64,000 bases of DNA from Streptomyces sp. NRRL S-646 (lineage in GTDB: Bacteria > Actinomycetota > Actinomycetes > Streptomycetales > Streptomycetaceae): positions 1-64,000 of the forward strand of contig NZ_JODC01000020.1 of the NCBI RefSeq assembly GCF_000720765.1, given 5' to 3'. The position numbers were made by a program, and so were the translations under genes. A model generated the notes under the pieces. That model worked only from the letters and a program-made list of their open reading frames with translations. It did no database searches and had not been told where the DNA came from. Shown here piece after piece: positions 44,835 through 53,312 of the stretch. How positions within the stretch are numbered: the first letter of the stretch is position 1; each line of letters begins with the position of its first letter.

Positions 44835-45710
44835 TCAGTTCTCCGTGCCGTCGTCGCCGCGGTCCGCGTTCCGGGTTTCGGGCTGCGCCGACTTGGTGAC
44901 ACGGGGTGCCGCCTTGCGCGTACGGGCGGGAGCCTTGGCGGCGGTTTTGGTGACGGCCTTCGCCGGGGCCTTCGCCGGTTTCTTGGCGGACGGAGCGGCC
45001 GCGACCTCGGTTTCCGCCTTCACGATTTCCTTGGAGGGGGCGTCACTTGACGGCCCCTCCACCCGCGGCTCCGCCCCCGGAGGGACCGGAGCCCCCGGCG
45101 CCCCGAACGGCAGCACCCGCACCTGGGGCCGTTCGACCGGCCTGCCCGGCACCGGGCTCTCGCGGCCGTCGATGAGGACGAGCGTCGCCTGGTAGACCAC
45201 CGACAGCGTGTACGGGGTCTGGTAGAGCATCCCCCACAGCTTCGACGTCTCGTCGACATCCATCACCGTCGGTGTGAACCGCACCCGCTGCGCCGCCTCG
45301 GCAAGGTCGCTGCCCGCCAGGTACGGCCGCTCTCCGGCCTGTTCGATGACGTCCTTCGGGAGGACGGGGATCTCGTGCAGGGTGCGCACCACGGAGCCGA
45401 TCAGCCGCTGCCCGACCAGCTCCCGCTCGTCGCCGTACGCGCTGATCAGGTAGTGCAGGTCGAGTGCCGCGGCGGGCCGCTTGACCAGCGTGCCGTCGGC
45501 GGCGCGGGTCGGCAGGTCGTTGTTGCGCTGCGAGGTGTTGGGCGTGACCTGGAAGAGGAACACGGAGATCGTGGGCTGTTCCAGCTGCGGGTCGGCGGGC
45601 GGCTTGCGCGGCTCGACCTTGACGGCCTCGCCGAACTCGGGCCCCACGTTGTTCTCGATCAGCAGGGCGAGAGCCTGGGTGACATGGGCGATGGCAAGTG
45701 CGTTGCTCAT
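44835..45710 (-). CDS. DUF4255 tail-cap protein (Afp16-like) with basic Lys/Ala C-terminal tail
   Basis: A 291-residue protein. The DUF4255 core (1-185) starts MSNALAIAHVTQALALLIE and includes VFLFQVTPNTSQRNND and DLHYLISAYGD, as in Afp16/Pvc16, the cap that ends tube and sheath growth. After residue ~225 an unusual tail follows: SAKKPAKAPAKAVTKTAAK, then ARTRKAAPRVTKSAQ, similar in composition to histone H1 tails. Such a tail is not part of the core family. It may bind nucleic acid, membrane or other particle parts. The start ATG 45710 is 49 nt after the Pro-rich gene. Confidence 0.92.
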   Translation of the reverse strand: MSNALAIAHVTQALALLIENNVGPEFGEAVKVEPRKPPADPQLEQPTISVFLFQVTPNTSQRNNDLPTRAADGTLVKRPAAALDLHYLISAYGDERELVGQRLIGSVVRTLHEIPVLPKDVIEQAGERPYLAGSDLAEAAQRVRFTPTVMDVDETSKLWGMLYQTPYTLSVVYQATLVLIDGRESPVPGRPVERPQVRVLPFGAPGAPVPPGAEPRVEGPSSDAPSKEIVKAETEVAAAPSAKKPAKAPAKAVTKTAAKAPARTRKAAPRVTKSAQPETRNADRGDDGTEN

Positions 45711-45759
45711 GACGTCAGTTCCTCGGTTCCTCTCGTCCTGCTGCTGTGTGCGTGGCGGC

Positions 45760-46488
45760 TCACTCGCGCCCCCGTGCCAGGTAGTCCGCGAGGCTCAGGG
45801 CCGTCCCGGGCCGCTCCGCCGCCTTCCGCCGCTGCCCGGCGCCGTCCGCGGCACTGGCTGCGGTCACCTCCAGCCGTCCGATCTGCACCTGCACCACCTG
45901 CTCGGTGGGTTTGGACGGCCGACGGGCCGCTGCCTGCCGTACGGCGTCGCGTGCTGCCGCCGTGTCGGCGGCGCTGGGTCGCAGCGCCGCCGACACGGCC
46001 TGGGGGGCGGCTTCCGTGCCCGGGGGGATGGGCACGGACACCGCGGTCTGTGACGCTCCTGGCTCTGCACGCCCCCGCCCGGCCGCGCGCCGCCCGGCCT
46101 CGGGCAGCGGCCGCAGCCCCGGCGCGACGGGCGCGACGGGACGCAGCAGGGGTGCCTCGGCGCGGGCCGGCCCGGACGACTGCGGGGCCGGTGCGACGGG
46201 TTCCCGTTCGGTGCGTACGACGGTCCGCTCCCGTTCCGTGTGCGTGCGCGTCCCAGTGGCCGACGGACGCTGCGCATCCGGCGGTGCGACGGCGGCCGGC
46301 GTGGTCGCGGGCCACAGCAGCGTGTCCTCCTCCGGCGGGGGTGCGGCGGCCCGTACCGCCTCGACCCGCTCGAACGGGCCGGGCAGCCGGGGCCGTACCC
46401 GCACCGCGGCCGGTCGCGGGGCCGTGTGCCGTGCGAGCAGCCGGTCGAGGAAGTCGGGGGAGTCCGGCGCACCCTGGGTGTCAGACAT
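45760..46488 (-). CDS. Pro/Ala/Arg-rich CIS protein with conserved C-terminal motif
   Basis: A 242-residue protein, mostly disordered Pro/Ala/Arg sequence. It begins with SPDFLDRLLARH, and near the end carries VVQVQIGRLEVTAA and ALSLADYLARG, a pattern found at the same place in other CIS loci. ATG 46488 overlaps the previous gene by 8 nt; a GTG at 46494 would add two residues. Its function is unknown; the position suggests a link between sheath/tube and baseplate assembly. Confidence 0.75.
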   Translation of the reverse strand: MSDTQGAPDSPDFLDRLLARHTAPRPAAVRVRPRLPGPFERVEAVRAAAPPPEEDTLLWPATTPAAVAPPDAQRPSATGTRTHTERERTVVRTEREPVAPAPQSSGPARAEAPLLRPVAPVAPGLRPLPEAGRRAAGRGRAEPGASQTAVSVPIPPGTEAAPQAVSAALRPSAADTAAARDAVRQAAARRPSKPTEQVVQVQIGRLEVTAASAADGAGQRRKAAERPGTALSLADYLARGRE

Positions 46489-47209
46489 CGGCACACAGCT
46501 CCAGGTAGTAGCGGCGACGCGTCGGGCTGAGCGCCAGGATCTCCGGCTCGCTCCAGCCGTAGGCGGTGGCGAGCAGGTGGACGTCGAGGAGCACGTCCCG
46601 TGCCCAGGCGTCCAGTTCGGTCCACAGGTAGGAGGCGATGTCGAGTTCGGCCCGGGTGGCCTCGCCGCACTCCGGGCAGGCGACGTCGATCACCAGGTCG
46701 GCGCCCGGGTCGGCCGCCTCGACGGCCTCGGCGATCCGGCGCTGCACCGGCACGGGCAACTCCCCCGCCGCTACGGCTGTCCCGTCGCGGGTCGCCGAGA
46801 CCAGACACCGGGCGAGCAGCGCCGTACGCGGGTCGGCCGCCCGGGCCGCGGCCTGCAGGTCGGCGACCCCGGGCAGCCTGAACTCGACGTCCCAGCCGTC
46901 CTGTTGGACCCGTACGACCGACTCGCCCAGGCCGCCCAGCGACCCGGCGAGCTGCCCGGCGTCCAGGTCGAACTCCATGTCCGCCCCGCACGCCGCGCAC
47001 TCCAGCCGTACCTGCATGCGCTCGCCGAACAGCGCCCGGCGCAGCGCGAACAGGTCCGCCTCGCGCTCGCCCACCGGAAGCTGCGGCAGCCTCCCGGTGT
47101 CGACGTCGGGCCGTGCCGTGCGGTGCAGCAGCAGCGCCCGTCCGACCGGTGCCTGGCCGAGCCCGGCCTCCCAGGCGGCCAGCAGTTCGGCCGCCCCGGT
47201 GATCGCCAT
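46481..47209 (-). CDS. T4_baseplate-type CIS protein with zinc-ribbon cysteines
   Basis: A 242-residue protein matching the T4 gp26-like baseplate/chaperone family. Motifs: LLLHRTARPDV, GEREADLFALRRALFG, and two Cys pairs, CAACGADMEF (~70) and CPECGEATRAEL (~185), probably a split zinc ribbon. The end reads YGWSEPEILALSPTRRRYYLEL, a very typical terminus. It starts 32 nt after the tube gene. It probably assists baseplate hub assembly. Confidence 0.85.
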   Translation of the reverse strand: MAITGAAELLAAWEAGLGQAPVGRALLLHRTARPDVDTGRLPQLPVGEREADLFALRRALFGERMQVRLECAACGADMEFDLDAGQLAGSLGGLGESVVRVQQDGWDVEFRLPGVADLQAAARAADPRTALLARCLVSATRDGTAVAAGELPVPVQRRIAEAVEAADPGADLVIDVACPECGEATRAELDIASYLWTELDAWARDVLLDVHLLATAYGWSEPEILALSPTRRRYYLELCADV

Positions 47210-47241
47210 GTCCCTCCCCGTTTCCCCCGACTACCCCTTGG

Positions 47242-47766
47242 TCACGCCGGGTTGAGGAACGAGGGCTCCTCCGGCTCGGGCACCTCGTAGTCCCGCTCCC
47301 AGCCCTCGCACTCGAGCTTCAGCGACTGGATGGCCACCGCGTTGGCGTTGGCGTCCAGCTCGCCGAGGACCTGGTACTCGCTGGGCCAGGTCCGGTAGAG
47401 CTTGTGCGAGACGGCGACCTGACCGGCCTCGTTGAGGACCTGGATCACGATGTCCTTGCGGAAGTCCGCGAGGGACACCTCGGAGCCGAGACCCGCGCCG
47501 ACCTGCCAGACCTTGTTGGCCCAGCGGTCGAACTCGGGGTCGTGGGTGACCCCGCGCTCGAGGGTGATGCCCTCGAACTCGGAGCGGCCCGGCGACTTGC
47601 GCGGGGAGGAGGGGTCGCCGCCGTGACGGTGCTTGACGACCTCCGTGGTCCGCTTCAGCGGACTGATCTTGCTGATGCCGGCGACCGTCCGACCGTCCCA
47701 CAGGACCAGGAACTTGAAGTTCTTGTAGGGGTCGAAGCGATGCGCGTTGACCGTGAACTCAGCCAT
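47242..47766 (-). CDS. CIS inner tube protein (gp19/Hcp-like)
   Basis: A 174-residue tube protein. It begins FTVNAHRFDPYKNFKFLVLW and contains TTEVVKHRHGGDPSSPRKSPG and ITLERGVTHDPEFDRW (cited in part), the usual tube signature of T4-like CIS. ATG 47766 follows the sheath gene by 34 nt. It stacks as hexamers to make the conduit for the effector. Confidence 0.95.
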   Translation of the reverse strand: MAEFTVNAHRFDPYKNFKFLVLWDGRTVAGISKISPLKRTTEVVKHRHGGDPSSPRKSPGRSEFEGITLERGVTHDPEFDRWANKVWQVGAGLGSEVSLADFRKDIVIQVLNEAGQVAVSHKLYRTWPSEYQVLGELDANANAVAIQSLKLECEGWERDYEVPEPEEPSFLNPA

Positions 47767-47800
47767 CGATTTCCTTCAGCTCTCCGAGATTGACGGGCCG

Positions 47801-49663
47801 CTAGAGAGCGAACTGCCCGGACGTCTGCTGGATCCTGACGACCACGAACTCGGCCGGCCGCACCGGCGCGATCCCGACGAGCACGTTGACGACGCCGTTC
47901 GCGACGTCCTCGTCCGTCGTGGTCTCGCTGTCGCACTTGACGAAGTACGCCTCGCGCGGGGTGCTGCCCTTGAAGGCGCCCTGGCGGAAGAGCGTGTGCA
48001 GATACGAGGAGGCGGACAGCCGGATCTGCTGCCACAGGCTCTCGTCGTTGGGCTCGAACACGACCCACTGCAGGCCGCGTTGGAGGCTCTCCTCCACATG
48101 CAGCGCGAGCCGCCGCACAGGCACGTACTTCCAGGCGCTGTCGAGGGCGTCGGAGCCCTGCAGCGTGCGCGCTCCCCACACCAGCGGTCCGGTGACCGGG
48201 AAGGTGCGCAGGCAGTTGACCCCGAGCGGGTTGAGCAGCCCGGTCTCACGGTCCGTCAGGTCGACGGTCAGCGAGTGCACTCCGACGAGCTGCGCCTCCG
48301 TACCGGCCGGTGCCTTCCAGACCCCGCGCTCGGAGTCGGTGCGCGCGATGACCCCGGCGACCGCGCCGGACGGCGGGAAGGCGCGCAGCCGCCCGGTGAG
48401 CGGGTCGGTGAGCTGGATGTGCGGGAAGTACAGGCCGGCGTGGTTGCCGCGCACCGGGTCGAAGGCGGACAGCCCGGCGCGGGCGCTGTCCACGCTCACC
48501 CAGGTGCTGGGCGCGTCGACCAGCAGGAAGATCCGCCGCTCCTCGCACAGCCGCTGAGCTGCGGACACGACGGTGAGCGCGTCATCGGTCTTCTCGTACG
48601 AGGCCAGCTCCGGCAGCGCGAGCAGGTTGACGTCGGCCACCCCGCGCAGCGCCTGGATGCCGGTCTTGCCGGCCTCGGAGCCGATGAGGTCGCGCGGGCC
48701 GGGGGCCTCGCCGTCCTCGCCGCCCTCCAGCGGGAACACCGGCGGGTTGACCGAGGCCTCCAGGCCCAGGTCGTTGGCGCACTCGCCGAGGAAGCGGACG
48801 ACGTCCTCGGGGTCCGTGGAACCGGCGACCACCTGGATACGGCGGCCGAAGGCGGTGACCTCGACGCCCGCGAAGGCGTGCTTGCCGGGTGCGTCGGGCA
48901 GCGCCCGCAGCTTGCGCTCCAGGAGCAGTGCCAACTCGGCCACGGAGGACGGGGCTTCGCCGTCGCAGTCGGGGTCGTAGAGCTTGAACTCGCGCTCCAC
49001 GTCACCGATCTTCACCGTCAGGTCGACGGCCAGGTCGGGCAGTTCGTGGCCGAACGGCTTGGAGACGGTGCCGGACGGGTCGGGGCGGCCCTCGCCGACG
49101 GCCTCGACCCGGATCAGCCGGGAGCCCGCGTTGATCACGGTGGGCGCGTAGGTTCCGCTGCCGGCGTCCATGGACAGGCCGGTGAAGCTCTCGCGGGCGT
49201 CGCCCTTGGCGTCGTAGACCCGCAGGTTGAAGGTGGCTTCGCAGTCCGGGGTGTCGTAGTCGACGGCGACGCGCAGGCCATTGCCCCACACGCCGGGTTC
49301 CTTGGCGTGGACCTCCAGGACACGGCTCTCGCTGTGGCCCTCGGTGGACTCCAGGACGACACAGGCGGCCTTGCCGCTGCCGGCCTTGGCGACCCGGACG
49401 ATCACGGCGACGGAGCCGCCGTTGCCGAAGAACTGGTGGACGGCGTAGGCGAGCGGGCTCTGCGCGCTCAGCCCGCCGAAGCGCCGCTCGAAGTCGGCGA
49501 ATCCGGTGACGCGCACCGGCTCGTTCAGCAGGCCGCGACGGGTGTGCCCCACGAATGCGGTCACCGAAGTGGTCACGGCGGAGATGGTGCGGGTGCTGCT
49601 GGGAAGCTCTTCGACGTAGACGCCCGGATACGTCGGCCTGGCGGCCGCGGCATTCGTCGGCAT
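47801..49663 (-). CDS. CIS contractile sheath protein
   Basis: A 620-residue sheath protein. The N-terminus has TYPGVYVEELPSSTRTI and VTAFVGHTRRG. The end has VFEPNDESLWQQIRLSAS, LFRQGAFKGSTPREAYFVKCD and the final PAEFVVVRIQQTSGQ, all typical for Afp2-4-like sheaths (cited in part). ATG 49663 has AGGAGGGGG upstream. It is the first gene of the ~30 kb CIS operon. Only one sheath gene is seen, compared with several in Afp/PVC. Confidence 0.96.
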   Translation of the reverse strand: MPTNAAAARPTYPGVYVEELPSSTRTISAVTTSVTAFVGHTRRGLLNEPVRVTGFADFERRFGGLSAQSPLAYAVHQFFGNGGSVAVIVRVAKAGSGKAACVVLESTEGHSESRVLEVHAKEPGVWGNGLRVAVDYDTPDCEATFNLRVYDAKGDARESFTGLSMDAGSGTYAPTVINAGSRLIRVEAVGEGRPDPSGTVSKPFGHELPDLAVDLTVKIGDVEREFKLYDPDCDGEAPSSVAELALLLERKLRALPDAPGKHAFAGVEVTAFGRRIQVVAGSTDPEDVVRFLGECANDLGLEASVNPPVFPLEGGEDGEAPGPRDLIGSEAGKTGIQALRGVADVNLLALPELASYEKTDDALTVVSAAQRLCEERRIFLLVDAPSTWVSVDSARAGLSAFDPVRGNHAGLYFPHIQLTDPLTGRLRAFPPSGAVAGVIARTDSERGVWKAPAGTEAQLVGVHSLTVDLTDRETGLLNPLGVNCLRTFPVTGPLVWGARTLQGSDALDSAWKYVPVRRLALHVEESLQRGLQWVVFEPNDESLWQQIRLSASSYLHTLFRQGAFKGSTPREAYFVKCDSETTTDEDVANGVVNVLVGIAPVRPAEFVVVRIQQTSGQFAL

Positions 49664-50037
49664 TCCCCCTCCTATCCCTTCTCAGGCACCGGTGAAAGGC
49701 ACCAAGAGGCGGCAGAGGGGAGAGGTTCGGGCACGGCGGCGCGCAGCAGTCCCCCGACGCGCCCTTGCCGCGCCGGTCCGCACACCCCGTTTCAGCTTCC
49801 CCCGTCAATGCCCCGGACGGACGGCCGCCCGGGTCAAGCACGCACGCTTGTGACTCCTGATGCTCAAGTGCTGTGCCCACCATGGTGAGTTGGGGGTTGA
49901 GTCAACAAGGCGGGTTCACGCCAGTCCGAAAGGAGGTTCGATGAAGGCGGGCGTGCACAACTCGCACCGGATGTGCGCGTGTCGGAACAGGCGCTTCACA
50001 GATTTCACACAGCCCGTGGTGCAGCAGAATGGAGCGC
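49664..50037. promoter_or_regulatory. Divergent intergenic region: CIS operon promoter (minus) and YchJ-like gene promoter (plus)
   Basis: About 375 bp between the sheath start and the YchJ-like start. On the minus strand a strong AGGAGGGGG precedes the sheath ATG. The plus strand has AAAGGAGG at 49928-49936 before a small ORF. The CIS promoter must be here. No clear -10/-35 pair or operator palindrome was recognised. Confidence 0.6.
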
Positions 50038-50159
50038 ATGTCCCGACGTACCTCGCAATCCCGGCGGCAGCACGACTCCGCCCCAGTTCACAACCCCTCC
50101 TGCCCTTGCGGTCTTGCGGAGGCGTACGAAAAGTGCTGTGGCCGATTCCACCGGGGTGA
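49941..50159 (+). CDS. Possible 72-residue small ORF with an ideal ribosome site
   Basis: AAAGGAGG lies 4 nt before ATG 49941. The frame gives MKAGVHNSHRMCACRNRRF... and runs through to 50159, overlapping the first 122 bp of the YchJ-like gene in another frame. The first ~25 residues, rich in His, Cys and Arg, could be a leader peptide; the rest is probably not selected. It may regulate the YchJ-like gene. A real protein is uncertain. Confidence 0.3.
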   Translation: MKAGVHNSHRMCACRNRRFTDFTQPVVQQNGAHVPTYLAIPAAARLRPSSQPLLPLRSCGGVRKVLWPIPPG

Positions 50160-50463
50160 GACCGCGGCCCCGACCGCCGAGACACTGATGCGTTCGCGCT
50201 ACAGCGCTTTCGTCAAGCGCGACGAGGCCTACCTGCTGCGGACCTGGCACCCGCGAACGCGCCCCGCACAGGTCGACTTCGACCCGGGCATGCGCTGGAC
50301 GGGCCTGGAGATCCTGGAGACGACCGACGGCTCGGCCTTCCACTCCACCGGCACCGTGACCTTCCGCGCCTCGTTCAAGGGCGGTTCACTGCACGAGCGC
50401 AGCCGGTTCGAGCGGGTCGACGGGGCATGGGTGTACGTCGACGGGGACTTCCCCGAGGCGTAG
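50038..50463 (+). CDS. YchJ-like SEC-C motif protein (UPF0225)
   Basis: A 141-residue protein. The N-terminus has the SEC-C zinc motif (PCPCG..YEKCC), then the family signature TAETLMRSRYSAFVKRDEAYL, LRTWHPRTRP and WTGLEILET, ending in an NTF2-like fold. ATG 50038 is chosen with GGAG close upstream; ATG 50029 is possible. Its biochemical role is unknown. It faces the gntR gene, 11 bp apart. Confidence 0.92.
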   Translation: MSRRTSQSRRQHDSAPVHNPSCPCGLAEAYEKCCGRFHRGETAAPTAETLMRSRYSAFVKRDEAYLLRTWHPRTRPAQVDFDPGMRWTGLEILETTDGSAFHSTGTVTFRASFKGGSLHERSRFERVDGAWVYVDGDFPEA

Positions 50464-50474
50464 GCGGCGCGGGG

Positions 50475-51176
50475 CTAGGGCGCCAGGATGTCGAGCTCCT
50501 GCAGGGCGCCCACCGTGATCTCCCGGGTCAGCTTCTCCGCGCGGGCCGCATCGCCCTCGCGGACCGCCTCGGCGACCTGGACGTGCAGGGTGACGGCGGC
50601 CGGGTCGGGGTCCTCGAACATGACCTCGTGGTGGGTGCGCCCCGCGAGGACCTCGGCGACGACGTCACCGAGCCTGGCGAACATCTCGTTGCCGGACGCC
50701 ACGAGGATCACCCGGTGGAAGGCCATGTCGTGGACGAGGTAATCCTCCAGCTTGTGGCCGCGGGAGTTGGCGACCATACCGATCGCGCGCTCGGTGAGTT
50801 CGGCGCACTGCTCGGCGGACGCGTTTCTGGCGGCGAGGCCCGCGGCGACCGGCTCGACGGCCGAGCGCAGGACGGTCAGCGAGCGCAGCTGGTGGGGGCG
50901 GTCGGCGCCGGCCAGCCGCCAACGGATGACCTGCGGGTCGTAGACGTTCCACTCGGCCTTCGGGCGCACGGTGACGCCGACCCGCCGGCGCGACTCGACC
51001 AGGTGCATGGATTCGAGCACCCGGACCGCCTCGCGCATCACCGAGCGTGACACGTCGAAGCGCTGGGCGAGCTCGTCGGTGCGCAGAACGCTGCCCGGCG
51101 GGTACTCGCCCGCAGTGATCGCGGGGCCGAGGGAGTCCAGTACATGGCCGTGCAGACCCCGGCCCGGAGTGGTCAT
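50475..51176 (-). CDS. gntR: FadR/GntR-family repressor of the gluconate genes
   Basis: A 233-residue regulator. An N-terminal winged helix (~10-75: PPGSVLRTDELAQRFDVSRS, MREAVRVLESMHLV) is followed by a FadR C-terminal helical domain with the metal-site histidines in DMAFHRVIL and LHVQVAEA. It is divergently transcribed from gntK over a 149-bp gap with the palindrome 51211-51221. Gluconate-type genes beside it make repression of that operon the likely role. Confidence 0.9.
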   Translation of the reverse strand: MTTPGRGLHGHVLDSLGPAITAGEYPPGSVLRTDELAQRFDVSRSVMREAVRVLESMHLVESRRRVGVTVRPKAEWNVYDPQVIRWRLAGADRPHQLRSLTVLRSAVEPVAAGLAARNASAEQCAELTERAIGMVANSRGHKLEDYLVHDMAFHRVILVASGNEMFARLGDVVAEVLAGRTHHEVMFEDPDPAAVTLHVQVAEAVREGDAARAEKLTREITVGALQELDILAP

Positions 51177-51210
51177 GCACTCAGCGTACGGGGCGGGTCA
51201 CGGGAACAAA

Positions 51211-51221
51211 AAGTCAGACTT
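51211..51221. promoter_or_regulatory. AAGTC-A-GACTT palindrome, likely GntR operator
   Basis: An 11-bp perfect palindrome with a central base, of the GTC-N-GAC type bound by FadR-subfamily repressors. It lies 35 bp upstream of the gntR start and 105 bp upstream of gntK. Its position allows control of both promoters. Confidence 0.6.
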
Positions 51222-51325
51222 ATATGTCACAGGGTCTTGAATTCGTCGTACCTAATCGGTTTCAGTGTCGTCGGCGTCGGTTGAACGGTCGGCGTCCAGA
51301 TGTCGAAGAAGACAGTGAGAGCACC

Positions 51326-51853
51326 ATGCAGCAGCTGCGCACCCCCCATGTCGTCGTGGTCATGGGCGTGGCGGGCACCGGTAAGACCACCATCGGTCCC
51401 CTGCTCGCGGCCCGGCTCGGCGTTCCGTACGCCGAGGGCGACGACTTCCACCCGCAGGCCAACATCGACAAGATGTCGGCCGGCGTCCCGCTCGACGACG
51501 AGGACCGGTGGCCCTGGCTCGACGCCATCGGTGCCTGGGCGCACGGGCGGGCCGGGCTCGGCGGGGTGGTCAGCAGCTCGGCGCTGAAGCGGTCGTACCG
51601 CGACCGGCTCAGGGCCGCCGCCCCCGGTGTCGTCTTCGTGCACCTGACGGGCGACCGGGCCCTCATCGAGGACCGGATGTCGCACCGGCAGGGTCACTTC
51701 ATGCCCACGGCGCTGCTCGACTCCCAGTTCGCCACGCTCCAGCCGCTCCAGCCGGACGAGGCGGGCGTCGCGGTGGACGTCACCGGGAGCCCCGAGGAGA
51801 TCACCGCCCGGGCCGTGAAGGCGCTGGACGCCCTGCCCCACCCGGCCGCGTAA
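51326..51853 (+). CDS. gntK: Gluconokinase
   Basis: A 175-residue kinase. The P-loop GVAGTGKTT is at ~14-22, followed by EGDDFHPQANIDKMSAG and LDDEDRWPWLD, the family signature, and SCSALKRSYRD-like VSSSALKRSYRD. SHRQGHFMPTALLDSQF (cited in part) forms the lid. It phosphorylates gluconate to 6-phosphogluconate. The ATG 51326 is used because the frame upstream has no homology. It is the first gene after the gntR operator. Confidence 0.95.
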   Translation: MQQLRTPHVVVVMGVAGTGKTTIGPLLAARLGVPYAEGDDFHPQANIDKMSAGVPLDDEDRWPWLDAIGAWAHGRAGLGGVVSSSALKRSYRDRLRAAAPGVVFVHLTGDRALIEDRMSHRQGHFMPTALLDSQFATLQPLQPDEAGVAVDVTGSPEEITARAVKALDALPHPAA

Positions 51854-51904
51854 CACCCACCCCCCGCACTCCCTCCCCATCCCCGTACCTGCAAGGGAAC
51901 TCCC

Positions 51905-53302
51905 GTGACCAGACTCAGCGTTGAGATGCTGGCAGCGGACGCACCGGCGCCGATCACCTCGGCCGGCCACGCTCAGCTGGGCCTCGCCGTTCTGGCGGGC
52001 ATTGCCGTCATCGTCCTGCTCATCACCAAGTTCAAGCTGCACGCCTTTCTGTCCCTGACCATCGGCTCGCTGGCCCTCGGTGCGATCGCCGGAGCGCCGC
52101 TCGACAAGGCGATCACCAGCTTCACCACCGGACTCGGCACCACGGTCGCCGGCGTGGGCGTGCTGATCGCGCTCGGCGCGATCCTCGGCAAGATGCTTGC
52201 CGACTCCGGCGGGGCCGACCAGATCGTCGACACGATCCTCGCGAAGGCGGGCGGCCGGGCGATGCCGTGGGCGATGGTGCTGATCGCCTCGGTGATCGGA
52301 CTGCCGCTGTTCTTCGAGGTCGGCGTCGTCCTGCTGATCCCGGTCGTGCTGATGGTCGCCAAGCGCGGCAACTACTCCCTGATGCGCATCGGCATCCCGG
52401 CCCTCGCAGGCCTGTCCGTGATGCACGGTCTGGTCCCGCCGCACCCCGGCCCGCTGGTCGCGATCGACGCGGTCAAGGCCAACCTGGGCGTCACGCTGGC
52501 CCTCGGCGTCCTGGTCGCCATCCCGACGGTGATCATCGCCGGTCCGCTGTTCTCCCGGTACGCGGCCCGCTGGGTGGACGTCCCGGCCCCGGACCGCATG
52601 ATCCCCCAGCGCGCCTCCGAGGAGCTGGAGAAGCGCCCCGGCTTCGGCCCCACGCTGGCCACGATCCTCCTCCCGGTCGTCCTGATGCTCTCCAAGGCGC
52701 TGGTCGACATAGTGATCGACGACCCCACGAACCTCACCCAGCGCGTCTTCGACGTCATCGGCTCCCCGCTGATCGCCCTGCTCGCCGCCGTGCTCGTCGG
52801 CATCTTCACGCTGCTGCGGCCCGCGGGCTTCGGCAGGGAGCGGCTGACTCCGCTGGTCGAGAAGGGCCTCGCGCCCATCGCCGGCATCCTGCTGATCGTC
52901 GGCGCGGGCGGCGGCTTCAAGCAGACGCTGATCGACACCGGCGCGGGCCAGATGATCCTGGACATCTCCAAGGACTGGTCGATCCCGGCGCTGCTGCTGG
53001 CCTGGCTGATCGCGGTGGGCATTCGCCTCGCGACCGGTTCGGCGACGGTGGCGACGGTCTCGGCGGCCGGCCTGGTGGCCCCGCTCGCGGCCGACATGTC
53101 GACCACGCACACCGCCCTGCTCGTCCTGGCCATCGGCGCCGGCTCGCTCTTCTTCAGCCATGTCAACGACGCCGGATTCTGGCTGGTCAAGGAGTACTTC
53201 GGCCTGAACGTCGGCCAGACCATCAAGACCTGGTCCGTCATGGAGACGATCATCTCGGTGGTCGCGGGCGGTCTGGTCCTCCTCCTCTCGCTGGTCATCT
53301 AG
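51905..53302 (+). CDS. gntP: Gluconate:H+ symporter, GntP family
   Basis: A 465-residue permease with ~12-14 TM helices. Motifs: LHAFLSLTIGSLALGAI, GLPLFFEVGVVLLIPV, GLVPPHPGPLVA and the late FSHVNDAGFWLVKEYFGL. The GTG start 51905 has GGGA upstream. It takes up gluconate for the neighbouring kinase. Confidence 0.95.
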   Translation: MTRLSVEMLAADAPAPITSAGHAQLGLAVLAGIAVIVLLITKFKLHAFLSLTIGSLALGAIAGAPLDKAITSFTTGLGTTVAGVGVLIALGAILGKMLADSGGADQIVDTILAKAGGRAMPWAMVLIASVIGLPLFFEVGVVLLIPVVLMVAKRGNYSLMRIGIPALAGLSVMHGLVPPHPGPLVAIDAVKANLGVTLALGVLVAIPTVIIAGPLFSRYAARWVDVPAPDRMIPQRASEELEKRPGFGPTLATILLPVVLMLSKALVDIVIDDPTNLTQRVFDVIGSPLIALLAAVLVGIFTLLRPAGFGRERLTPLVEKGLAPIAGILLIVGAGGGFKQTLIDTGAGQMILDISKDWSIPALLLAWLIAVGIRLATGSATVATVSAAGLVAPLAADMSTTHTALLVLAIGAGSLFFSHVNDAGFWLVKEYFGLNVGQTIKTWSVMETIISVVAGGLVLLLSLVI

Positions 53303-53312
53303 GGGTACGGAA

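Noticed and set aside
19643..49663. Prophage interpretation of the tail genes
   Set aside because: No capsid, portal, terminase, integrase, repressor or att repeats; DUF4157, DUF4255 and AAA+ genes are CIS markers.
51227..53161. 644-codon minus-strand frame opposite gntK and gntP
   Set aside because: Gln/His/Arg/Asp-rich shadow; gntK and gntP are unmistakable on the plus strand.
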